This document shows, in pieces, positions 28,395-36,342 of a stretch of DNA of 64,000 nt (positions are counted from its first letter, which is position 1; each line of letters opens with the position of its first letter). The stretch comes from Alteraquisediminimonas sediminicola. Lineage in GTDB: Bacteria; Pseudomonadota; Alphaproteobacteria; Sphingomonadales; Sphingomonadaceae. Where the stretch lies: contig NZ_JAHXZS010000006.1 in the NCBI RefSeq assembly GCF_019740335.1, forward strand, positions 124,001-188,000, in the 5' to 3' direction. Below the pieces are notes generated by a model. That model was not told the origin of the DNA. It saw nothing but the letters and a program-made list of their open reading frames with translations, and did not search any database. The position numbers and the translations under genes are program-made.

Positions 28395-29155
28395 GCCTGC
28401 TGACCCTTCAGCGTGATCTGCTGGCGCAATTGCTGTCGGATGATGTACCGTTGCGGCCCGAATGGGATGCGCGATTGGACAAAGGTCTTGCGGTCTATCG
28501 CAACGCCTATCGTGCGCGTTTGGTCGCGTGTCTGCGTGAAATGTTCGACAAGAGCTGGTCATGGATTGGCGATGAGAGTTTCGATGCCGCCGCCTGCCAT
28601 CACCTGATTCTGAATCCGCCGCACAGTTGGACCCTTGACGATATTGGCGAGGGATTCAGCGATACATTGGCCAGCCTGTTTCCGAATGATCCAGAGGTGG
28701 AAGAATTGGCATGGCTGGAATGGACGATGCAGCGGGCGTTTTGTGCGACGGATGTCCCGGCCATCTCAGCGAGTGATTTTCCGGTCCTGACCGCCGATTA
28801 TGATGAAGGCGATTGGACGGCGATGCGGCTTGCATTCGTGCCGAGCCTGTTTGTGCGGCCCATACGCACGGCATGTGGGGAGTTATGGAATGCCATGACT
28901 CATGAACAACCGGTGCCGGCCTTGATGTTGGAACAACCGGCATCGCTGATCGTCTGGCGCGAAGGCATGACGCCATGTTTTCGGGTACTGGCGCATGATG
29001 AATCGCTGGCGCTTACGATGATGCAATGTGGAGAGAGCTTTGGTGCATTATGTGAGATGCTGGCTGGCGATGCCGATCCGCAAGGGGCCATTGCGACCGC
29101 TGGCAGCATCTTGGGCCGTTGGATCGCCGAGGGATTGATCGCGGAAATCCAGTGA
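28391..29155 (+). CDS. bufC: MNIO partner protein BufC (DUF2063)
   Basis: A 254-residue protein with the DUF2063 N-terminal domain (LLTLQRDLLAQLL, then KGLAVYRNAYRARLVACLREMFDKSWSWIGDESFDAAACHHLILNPPHSWTLDDIGEGF at about 36-95). DUF2063 proteins deliver the precursor peptide to the MNIO enzyme. The C-terminal half is a less conserved wHTH-like/beta region. It is translationally coupled to bufB and is the last gene of the rightward operon. Confidence 0.93.
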   Translation: MSLLTLQRDLLAQLLSDDVPLRPEWDARLDKGLAVYRNAYRARLVACLREMFDKSWSWIGDESFDAAACHHLILNPPHSWTLDDIGEGFSDTLASLFPNDPEVEELAWLEWTMQRAFCATDVPAISASDFPVLTADYDEGDWTAMRLAFVPSLFVRPIRTACGELWNAMTHEQPVPALMLEQPASLIVWREGMTPCFRVLAHDESLALTMMQCGESFGALCEMLAGDADPQGAIATAGSILGRWIAEGLIAEIQ

Positions 29156-29280
29156 TCGGTTCATTCGATAGGTTTATGCGTCTTTGCCGCATTTTGCATG
29201 TTTAATTCAGGTGCAATAATGAATCGCTTGCAAGTGAACTAAAAACGCTTAAACTCATAACATTGTTCAATGTATCGAGT

Positions 29281-29805
29281 ATGCGTAATATGAATATGAT
29301 GAACGTTATGGCCGCCCCGCGGTCTGTGCACGAATATGTCAGGGAACTGGCAACCCGCCTCAAATCAGCTGTGAATGTCAGGGACGGGGTCATCGACTTT
29401 CGGGAATGCCTGAATGTCGCTGTCGAAATCGAACGACTCCCTGCATTGCTGGAGCCCGGTGTTCGGGAACAGGAAACAACGGATTTCAATCCGCTGATGC
29501 TGGGCACTTTGCTGGGTATCAAACAAATCTCGGCGGCGCGCATATTGGCGTGCCTGCTCAATCATCCGGATATGGTCCATAGTCAGGAAAGCCTGTCGGC
29601 CCGTTTCGGATTCTCTTCACGCAGCGTGGTCGTCTATATGTCCCATTTGCGGTCGGCGCTGGAACAATTTAGCATGCGCCATTTCGTTCATGCCATCTAC
29701 AAATCGGGCTATTATGTCAGCGCCGCGGATGTGGAGGTCATGCGGGCCTTCATCACCTCGGCGCAGGCATCGGCACCGGAATCCTTGCACGCCGTCGCTA
29801 ATTAA
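29281..29805 (+). CDS. stand-alone OmpR/PhoB-type winged-helix DNA-binding protein
   Basis: A 174-residue protein without a receiver domain. Residues of about 85-160 resemble a Trans_Reg_C winged helix: SAARILACLLNHPDMVHSQESLSARFGFSSRSVVVYMSHLRSALEQ, then the wing AIYKSGYYVSAAD. The N-terminal 80 residues (RSVHEYVRELATRLKSAVNVRDGVIDFRECLNVAVEIERL) match nothing I recognise. The start is uncertain: several in-frame ATGs within 40 bp and a TTG at 29263, none with a clear ribosome-binding site. It lies 125 bp after bufC; a link to copper stress is only positional. Confidence 0.75.
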   Translation: MRNMNMMNVMAAPRSVHEYVRELATRLKSAVNVRDGVIDFRECLNVAVEIERLPALLEPGVREQETTDFNPLMLGTLLGIKQISAARILACLLNHPDMVHSQESLSARFGFSSRSVVVYMSHLRSALEQFSMRHFVHAIYKSGYYVSAADVEVMRAFITSAQASAPESLHAVAN

Positions 29806-29826
29806 GCCGCCGGGTCTGTTTCTCTG

Positions 29827-29865
29827 CCCTGAGGGCGTATCCAATTCAAAGGATGTCCCTCAGGG
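29827..29865 (+). terminator. hairpin after the winged-helix gene, possible terminator
   Basis: CCCTGAGGG (29827-29835) pairs perfectly with CCCTCAGGG (29857-29865), with an inner ATCC/GGAT pairing. It begins 22 bp after the stop. There is no clear T-tract, so it may be Rho-dependent or stabilising. Confidence 0.5.
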
Positions 29866-30377
29866 TCAGCATATATGTGTAATGAAAGCTCAGCACATCA
29901 TTGCCTATAGGCGATCGGTATGTGCTGCATTAAGTCTGACGCCAACATTACAAAATATTGCAATAAAATGGTTTTTTGAAATCCTGACACTATATTTACG
30001 CAAGCTGCTTTAGCCGTGGCTGAATGCCGTGACATTGCACCGGTGGAGTCTCTTGTGTCTGGGCTGTCCCTCAAATTGGTGCATAGCCCTGAAGAGGCGT
30101 GAACCGGAAATGGGTGTGCGCCAGTAAGGGGCGCGCCTCCAAATGACATGATCAGTCCGTTAAAGGCTATTTGAAAAGTTGCGCGCTTCAAAGCGCTATG
30201 GGCAATCCGCCGGGTTTCGCGGGACAAATACGGCAATCTGTTTCCAAATTGCCACCAATCCTCGCCAAAACAAAGCGAGCATTGGGTTACGCAACGCTAC
30301 AAAGAGCGAAACCCGGCCTGTCGGCGCGGTAGTCTGTCCCACCGCCGCGTGCCGACGCCAACTGCGATTTTGCTAGC

Positions 30378-30390
30378 ACTACTAAGTAGT
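30378..30390. promoter_or_regulatory. palindromic operator candidate upstream of lysR
   Basis: ACTACT-A-AGTAGT is a perfect palindrome whose end is 51 bp before the LysR-type regulator start. LysR proteins often bind dyads at their own promoters; assignment is inference. Confidence 0.4.
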
Positions 30391-30441
30391 TATGATAATA
30401 ACCCAAATTGGAAATTCTTCATCCCAGTATGGTAACAATGT

Positions 30442-31341
30442 ATGGATGCGTGGCGTGGTATCGATGAATTCGTTGCGGTTGCGGCGGCGGGAACATTTGC
30501 GGCTGCTGCCCGAAAATTCGGCGCAAGCACCACCCATATGAGCAGATCGGTCGCCTTATTGGAAAACCGATTGCAGGTGCAGCTGTTCCATCGCACGACC
30601 CGGATGGTCCGCCTGACCGATACCGGCAGGATGTTTTACGAGCAATGCCAGCGATTGTTGCATGATCGGGATGAGGCGATTGCCCAGATCGGTGAACGCG
30701 GTGAACCGCAGGGCGAATTGCGGGTGACTTGTTCGGTGGCGATGGGGGAGCGTTTTATCGCCCCGATTCTGCGGCGTTATATCGAAGAATATCCCAAGGT
30801 GTCGGTCACGCTCGACCTCACCAATCAGGTGGTGGATATTATTGCTGAAGGCTATGATCTGGCGATTCGCAGCGGAAAATTACCGGATTCGAGTCTGGTC
30901 AGCACCCGGATTGCGATGCGCTCGCTATATACTTGCGCCGCGCCTGCTTATCTGGCGCGGGCGGGTACGCTGCATTCCATCAATGATCTGGCACATCACG
31001 AATGCGTGGTCGGCACCTCATCGACATGGCAATTCGTTGTGGGCCAGCAAAATGAACTCTTTCGGCCAAAGGGGCGGTGGCGCTGCAATAGTGGGATTAC
31101 CGTGATTGATGCGGCGCTGGCGGGCATGGGTATTTGCCAAGTGCCGGGTTTTTACGCCTTGCCGCATCTGGCCAATGGCAGTCTGGTTGCGCTGCTGGAG
31201 CCATTTCGCGCCAATGATGAGCAGATCTGGGCGGTGTATCCCGAACAACGGCACCAATTGCCCAAGCTGTCGATGCTGGTCGATCGCCTGCGGCATGAAT
31301 TGCCCGCGATGCTCACAGGATCGCATCCGCCCGTGGCGTAG
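30442..31341 (+). CDS. LysR-family transcriptional regulator
   Basis: A 299-residue regulator with the N-terminal helix-turn-helix (WRGIDEFVAVAAAGTFAAAARKFGASTTHMSRSVALLENRLQVQLFHRTTRMVRLTDTG, residues 4-62) and a LysR substrate-binding domain. The latter has the motifs GELRVTCSVAMGERFIAPILRRY and YDLAIRSGKLPDSSLVSTRI typical of the CrgA/PecT-like branch. No target gene is obvious: the next gene (moaB) is convergent. The palindrome just upstream suggests autoregulation. Confidence 0.92.
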   Translation: MDAWRGIDEFVAVAAAGTFAAAARKFGASTTHMSRSVALLENRLQVQLFHRTTRMVRLTDTGRMFYEQCQRLLHDRDEAIAQIGERGEPQGELRVTCSVAMGERFIAPILRRYIEEYPKVSVTLDLTNQVVDIIAEGYDLAIRSGKLPDSSLVSTRIAMRSLYTCAAPAYLARAGTLHSINDLAHHECVVGTSSTWQFVVGQQNELFRPKGRWRCNSGITVIDAALAGMGICQVPGFYALPHLANGSLVALLEPFRANDEQIWAVYPEQRHQLPKLSMLVDRLRHELPAMLTGSHPPVA

Positions 31342-31355
31342 ATCGTGGCTCTGAC

Positions 31356-31883
31356 TTACCGCTCTTGCAAGCGGGGCATCAGTTCCACGAAATTGCAGGG
31401 GCGGTGGCGACTATCGAGTTGGGAGAGGAGGATCTGATCCCAGCCGTCTTTCACGGCGCCGGTCGATCCCGGTAGGGCAAATATATAGGTGCCGCGCGCG
31501 ACGCCCGCACAGGCGCGGGACTGGATGGTGGAGGTGCCGATGCTCGCAAAGCTGAGCCAGCGGAACAACTCGCCAAAGCCGGGAATCAACTTGTCGCACA
31601 CGCGTTCGACCGCTTCCGGGGTGACATCACGGCCCGTCACGCCGGTGCCGCCAGTCGTGATGATGCAATCGACCGTTTCATCCTCAATCCAGCGATGGAA
31701 TTGCGCCACAATTTCATCTTGATCGTCGCGCAGGATAGTCCGATCGGCGAGGATATGGCCCGCATTGGTCAACCGCTCGACCAAAGTATCGCCAGACCGA
31801 TCCTCGGCCAGCGAACGACTGTCGGACACGGTCAGCACCGCAATCCGCACCGGCAGGAAGTTGCGGCTTTCGTCAATCGGCAT
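31356..31883 (-). CDS. moaB: molybdenum cofactor biosynthesis protein MoaB
   Basis: A 175-residue MoaB/Mog-fold protein with [23 protein letters not shown], the substrate loop [18 protein letters not shown] near residues 76-93 and [17 protein letters not shown] near the end. It probably adenylylates molybdopterin or acts at a related step. Its start lies inside the end of the transglycosylase gene (11-bp overlap), so the two are cotranscribed. Confidence 0.92.
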   Translation of the reverse strand: MPIDESRNFLPVRIAVLTVSDSRSLAEDRSGDTLVERLTNAGHILADRTILRDDQDEIVAQFHRWIEDETVDCIITTGGTGVTGRDVTPEAVERVCDKLIPGFGELFRWLSFASIGTSTIQSRACAGVARGTYIFALPGSTGAVKDGWDQILLSQLDSRHRPCNFVELMPRLQER

Positions 31884-33693
31884 TCAAGATTCTCCTATTG
31901 CCCGCGCTCATCCGCATCGCGGTTTTGCCCGTCATACCGGGAAAGCGCGGCCACATGCCCTGCGATATAGCGGCAAGGCTGGTCGTCGGTTTATTTTCAA
32001 GCCGCTGGTACATCCAGTAATTCCGCAGCACGATCATGACATAATTGCGGGTCTCCCAATAAGGGATGGATTCGATATACAACAGCGGATCGCCGTCATG
32101 GGCGACCTGTTCATTCCACCGCGCGACTGCGCCTGGCCCGGCATTATAAGCGGCAATGACCTTGGGCAGCAGCCCGCCCGCCGTGTCTTGATCGCGTAGT
32201 TTTTCGAGATAAAGCTGGCCATATTCGAGATTAATCGATGGCCGACGCAGCGTCTGAATATCGATGGTTTCGCCGCGACCGCGTGCGATCAATGCCGCCG
32301 TGCCGGGCATGACCTGCATCAATCCCTGTGCGCCTGCCGGGCTGACGACCTGTGGCCGAAAGTTCGATTCTTGCAAGCTATGCGCCATCAGCAATGCCCG
32401 ATCCACGCGCCAGCCATTGGCCGGATTCCAATCGGGCAGGGGATAACGCGCGGCAAGGCCTGTCCGCACGCCCGCCGGGGCATTTTGCGCCAGCCATAAT
32501 TGGGTGTTAGGCAGGTTCAGCCGGACGGCGAGGTTGATCAGGGCAAGGTGCTGGGATGGATCGCCAATCCGCGCCTGATGCCGGATCAATTTATCGGCCA
32601 ATTCCAATTCGCCCACATCCGCAAGCGCCATCGCCACGCGGATATTGGGCAGAGTTATTATCTCGCGTTCGATCCTGCTGCCCGCTGGCATTGCGCTCTC
32701 TTCCCGCCGTTCCATCCCGAGATATTGCGCGGCGAGCATGCCGTAAAAGCTTTCGCGCTCTGCGGCGGCGCGGCGCATTCGCGCTTGCACCGTTTGCGGG
32801 CGGCCACAGGCCATTTCGGATCGCGCCGCCCAGAATTGGCCTGCGGCACGTAGATCACGATCCGTGACCCCTTCGGCGACATTGGCAAAGGCATTGGCGG
32901 CGGCGTTGCAATCTTGCTGACGCCAAGCAATCAGCCCGACAATCCAATTGGCCTGCACCGCCCAATTGCCGCTGCCGGATGTGGCGCGGCTGGCCACGGC
33001 GCGGGCCGTGTCATCATTGCCCCGGCCATACCATGACCATGCGATGATATAGCGCAATTCCGCCAGCGCATTGGGTGAGATGTTTGCGGCCTCTGCCTCG
33101 ACCAAGGCCTCCGCCTCGCCGGGCAGATCGGATTTGACGAATTGCATGACCTGCGGCTGCAATTTCGCGGCAATCGGATCAAGCGCAAGGCCGCTATCGA
33201 GCTTTTCTCGCTTGGGCGCGCCGCCGACCCAGCTCAGTTTCTGTGGCTGGGGCAGGGCGGGCAGGGTTGATGCCCCACGGGTGCGGGCGAGTCTGGTCAG
33301 CGGATCAGCCTCCACCAAATGCGGCGCACGGGCAATGAGCTCCAATAATGGCTGCAATTCAGCCTTGGGGCTGTTCTTGGCGAGAAAGAGTTCCGCCTGG
33401 GCAATATCATGCAACGGGCCGTTTTGATCGGCGTTGATCAGATTGGCCGCATCGGCCCAGCGTTGTTCACGCAGCGCCGCAAAGACCGTGCGATATTGTT
33501 GCGCCTGCGCGGGGGTCAGCACGCGCAAGGCGGCATCGTCCGAATCGAGTTGCGCGATGGACAGGGTGACCGGCGCGGTCGCGCTTTCCGCATAAGCGGT
33601 TGATGCGGACAGCATCGGGGCGGCGATGAGCATCGCCAGCAGTGCAGATGATCCTGCCAGCCCGCGATATCGACGCAACAATTGCATGATCAT
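31873..33693 (-). CDS. soluble lytic murein transglycosylase
   Basis: A 606-residue periplasmic enzyme that cleaves peptidoglycan to 1,6-anhydro products. The signal peptide is about 1-35 ([20 protein letters not shown]). A long helical, TPR-like superhelical region covers about 40-440. The catalytic SLT domain near 455-590 contains [31 protein letters not shown] (catalytic Glu in QES) and [15 protein letters not shown]. The ATG overlaps the uracil-glycosylase-like stop by four bases and precedes a normal signal peptide. Confidence 0.93.
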   Translation of the reverse strand: MIMQLLRRYRGLAGSSALLAMLIAAPMLSASTAYAESATAPVTLSIAQLDSDDAALRVLTPAQAQQYRTVFAALREQRWADAANLINADQNGPLHDIAQAELFLAKNSPKAELQPLLELIARAPHLVEADPLTRLARTRGASTLPALPQPQKLSWVGGAPKREKLDSGLALDPIAAKLQPQVMQFVKSDLPGEAEALVEAEAANISPNALAELRYIIAWSWYGRGNDDTARAVASRATSGSGNWAVQANWIVGLIAWRQQDCNAAANAFANVAEGVTDRDLRAAGQFWAARSEMACGRPQTVQARMRRAAAERESFYGMLAAQYLGMERREESAMPAGSRIEREIITLPNIRVAMALADVGELELADKLIRHQARIGDPSQHLALINLAVRLNLPNTQLWLAQNAPAGVRTGLAARYPLPDWNPANGWRVDRALLMAHSLQESNFRPQVVSPAGAQGLMQVMPGTAALIARGRGETIDIQTLRRPSINLEYGQLYLEKLRDQDTAGGLLPKVIAAYNAGPGAVARWNEQVAHDGDPLLYIESIPYWETRNYVMIVLRNYWMYQRLENKPTTSLAAISQGMWPRFPGMTGKTAMRMSAGNRRILNAD

Positions 33694-34487
33694 TGGGCGA
33701 ATAGTCTCCGAAGCAATTGCAGATCCTGCCACGCCAATGCCTTGGCGGCAGGCTTTTGCAGCAGGAAGCGCGGGTGAAGTGTGACGATAGCGCCGACCTT
33801 ACCCGCATCATGGTTAATTTCCTGCATATGCTGGCGCGCATCAATCGCACCCGACCCGATCAGCGCACGGCTGGTCGCATCGCCGAGCAATAACACCGCC
33901 TGCGGGGCCGCCAATTGGGCCAAGCGCGTGGCAATCGCCGCCAAACGCGGCAGCCACGCGGCTTCGATCCGTCCGCCCGCATGGTACACGGGCAGCAGGC
34001 TTGCGACCATCACCTCTGATTCAGCCACCCCAATCGCGGCGAGCATCGCGGAAAGTAAGCGACCGGCGGGGCCATGGAGCAATTGGCCCGCTGGCGAATC
34101 GCTATCGTCCGGCCTGATGCTTTCTTCGGGTCTGTCGCCTTCTTCAGGCCGATCGACCAATATCAACAGCCGGGGCGTCGCCGATCCACGCGGGGCAAAG
34201 CGGGCAAGGCCGGGGTCGAGCATCGGCGTGGCGGAGGGGTCCTTGATCCATTCGGCAAAGGCTGACAGGATGTCCGGCAGCGGTAAAGATGGTTCAACCA
34301 TTTGAATTACATGGGTTGTTGGTGCGGGCGCGCCATTTTCTTCGCCGCCCGCGTGCCGTATTTGCACCGGGTCCGGCTTCGGCGCGGCCAGCCATGAATG
34401 GGCATCGTCGCTCACCAGACTATCCAGCCCGGCCAGCGCCCACCAGTCCAACATTTGGCCGATCATCGGTTGCGATGTGCTATTCAT
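33690..34487 (-). CDS. uracil-DNA glycosylase superfamily protein lacking iron-sulfur cysteines
   Basis: A 265-residue protein. The C-terminal part matches the family-4 UDG layout: RLLILVDRPEEGD at the motif A position, GPAGRLLSAMLAAIGV, AVLLLGDATSRALIG, and VTLHPRFLLQKPAAKALAWQDLQLL with the His-Pro motif B. But there is no cysteine in the whole protein, so the 4Fe-4S cluster of family 4 cannot form. The motif A residues GEAPG are also degenerate. Activity is therefore uncertain. The start at MNSTSQPMIGQML overlooks a frame extension without homology; the stop overlaps the transglycosylase start. Confidence 0.78.
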   Translation of the reverse strand: MNSTSQPMIGQMLDWWALAGLDSLVSDDAHSWLAAPKPDPVQIRHAGGEENGAPAPTTHVIQMVEPSLPLPDILSAFAEWIKDPSATPMLDPGLARFAPRGSATPRLLILVDRPEEGDRPEESIRPDDSDSPAGQLLHGPAGRLLSAMLAAIGVAESEVMVASLLPVYHAGGRIEAAWLPRLAAIATRLAQLAAPQAVLLLGDATSRALIGSGAIDARQHMQEINHDAGKVGAIVTLHPRFLLQKPAAKALAWQDLQLLRRLFAQ

Positions 34488-34694
34488 GACGCTGTTTTGC
34501 TCACAGCGCACGAGGTAGCGCGAAAGTCTGCTGTTGACGAGAGGGTCATTTCGAAGGCACGGGACTTGTGAATCGACGCGTGTTTGCGCATCAGCGATAT
34601 GCGCCAATTGCGGCGGATGATCGCGATGTGCGGCGGCAGTATATTTAAGGAGACGGGCGCGGCCCGGAGTGAAGAGCGGTTTTAGGGGAAGCTA

Positions 34695-36341
34695 ATGACG
34701 ACTCGTGAATCAATGCCCTATGATGTGGTGATCGTTGGCGGAGGCCCGGCGGGCCTTTCTGCGGCGATCCGCCTCAAGCAGATCAACGCGGATCTTTCGG
34801 TCTGCGTGCTGGAAAAGGGCTCGGAAATCGGCGCGCATATTCTGTCTGGCGCGGTGTTCGATCCCAAGGCGATCGATGAACTGCTGCCTGATTGGAAGGA
34901 ACAGGGCTGCGCCATGGCCGAGGTGCCGGTCACCGAAAACCATCATTGGGTGATGACGGCCAAGGGCCATATGTCTGTCCCGCATATTCTGACCCCGGGC
35001 TGGATGCACAATAAGGGGACCTATACCGGTTCGCTTGGCAATCTGTGCCGTTGGTTGGGCAGTCAGGCCGAAAATCTCGGCGTGGAAATTTTCCCGGGCT
35101 TCCCGGCAGCCGAAATTCTGTACAATGACGATGGCTCGGTCAAGGGCGTGGCGACCGGCGACATGGGCGTCGCCCGCGATGGCAGTCATAAGGGCGATTA
35201 TCAGCCGGGCATGGAATTGCATGCCAAATACACGCTGTTCGCCGAAGGCGCGCGCGGTCATCTGACCAAGCAGTTGAAGGCGAAATACGACCTTGAAGCC
35301 GATTGCCAGCCGCAGGTCTATGGCATCGGCATGAAGGAATTGTGGGACATCGATCCTGCCAAGCATGAACCGGGCCGGGTGATCCATACCCAAGGCTGGC
35401 CGCTGTCGGAGACCGATAGCTGGGGCGGCGGCTTCTTGTATCATCAGGCCAATGGTCAGGTGGCGCTCGGCTTTGTCGTCGCGCTTGATTATCAGAACCC
35501 GCATCTCTTCCCGTTCGAAGAATTCCAGCGCTGGAAGCAGCACCCGGAAATCCGCAAGATTCTGGAAGGCGGCAAGCGCATCTCTTATGGCGCGCGCGCG
35601 ATCAATGAAGGTGGCTGGCAGTCGGTGCCAAAGCTCGCGTTCCCGGGCGGCGCGTTGATCGGCTGTTCGGCCGGTTTCGTGAACGTGCCGCGCATCAAGG
35701 GCAGCCACACCGCGATGAAATCGGGCATGCTCGCCGCAGAAAGCATTGCGCTGGCGATTGCCGGGGGCCGCGCACATGACGAGCTGGCCGATTATCAGGT
35801 CAATCTTAACGATAGCTGGATTGCGACCGAATTGAAGCTGGTCAAAAATGCCCAGCCCGCGATTGCGAAGTTCGGCGGCGATTATGGCACGTTGCTGGCC
35901 GGGATCGATATGTGGATGCGGACCCTCAAGATCGGTCTGCCGATCACGATGAAGCATCACCCGGACTGCACCACGCTGGGCCGTAAGGATCTTTATCCGA
36001 AGATCAATTATCCCAAGCCGGATGGCGTGATCAGCTTCGATCGTCTGTCGTCGGTGTTCCTGTCGAACACCAATCATGAAGAGGATCAGCCCTGCCATCT
36101 GCAATTGGCCGATCCGAACATTCCGATCGAGGTCAATCTGGCGCTCTATGATGCGCCGGAAACGCGTTATTGCCCGGCAGGCGTGTATGAAATCGTCGGT
36201 CAGGATGAAGGTACGCCACGCCTTCAGATCAATGCGCAGAATTGCGTGCATTGCAAAACCTGCGATATCAAGGACCCGACACAGAATATTACTTGGGTGA
36301 CGCCGGAGGGCGGTGGAGGTCCGAATTACCCCAATATGTAA
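34695..36341 (+). CDS. electron transfer flavoprotein-ubiquinone oxidoreductase
   Basis: A membrane-associated 548-residue enzyme passing electrons from ETF to ubiquinone. It has the FAD motif YDVVIVGGGPAGLSAAIRLKQ near residues 9-29, the ubiquinone-binding region in the middle (KGSHTAMKSGMLAAESIA), and a C-terminal 4Fe-4S site with CPAGVYE and NCVHCKTCDIKDPTQNITWV. GGGGA before the ATG supports the start. Length and motifs fit; etfA/etfB are not in the window. Confidence 0.95.
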   Translation: MTTRESMPYDVVIVGGGPAGLSAAIRLKQINADLSVCVLEKGSEIGAHILSGAVFDPKAIDELLPDWKEQGCAMAEVPVTENHHWVMTAKGHMSVPHILTPGWMHNKGTYTGSLGNLCRWLGSQAENLGVEIFPGFPAAEILYNDDGSVKGVATGDMGVARDGSHKGDYQPGMELHAKYTLFAEGARGHLTKQLKAKYDLEADCQPQVYGIGMKELWDIDPAKHEPGRVIHTQGWPLSETDSWGGGFLYHQANGQVALGFVVALDYQNPHLFPFEEFQRWKQHPEIRKILEGGKRISYGARAINEGGWQSVPKLAFPGGALIGCSAGFVNVPRIKGSHTAMKSGMLAAESIALAIAGGRAHDELADYQVNLNDSWIATELKLVKNAQPAIAKFGGDYGTLLAGIDMWMRTLKIGLPITMKHHPDCTTLGRKDLYPKINYPKPDGVISFDRLSSVFLSNTNHEEDQPCHLQLADPNIPIEVNLALYDAPETRYCPAGVYEIVGQDEGTPRLQINAQNCVHCKTCDIKDPTQNITWVTPEGGGGPNYPNM

Positions 36342-36342
36342 A

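Larger units (their letters stand above)
29806..30441. other. 636-bp gene-free gap between the winged-helix gene and lysR
   Basis: No supported coding sequence; frames are short and disagree with the codon pattern of neighbours. Base composition becomes AT-rich around 29930-30010. It holds two structures listed separately: a hairpin at 29827-29865 and a palindrome at 30378-30390. It could hide a small RNA, but nothing decides that. Confidence 0.5.

Noticed and set aside
29156-29200. Possible terminator after bufC (ATGCG/CGCAT at 29176-29192 then TTT)
   Set aside because: Only a 5-bp stem with a 7-nt loop and three T residues; too weak to call.
34710-36251. 513-codon open frame on the minus strand
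   Set aside because: Antisense to the ETF-ubiquinone oxidoreductase gene; the low-complexity translation has no recognisable domain.
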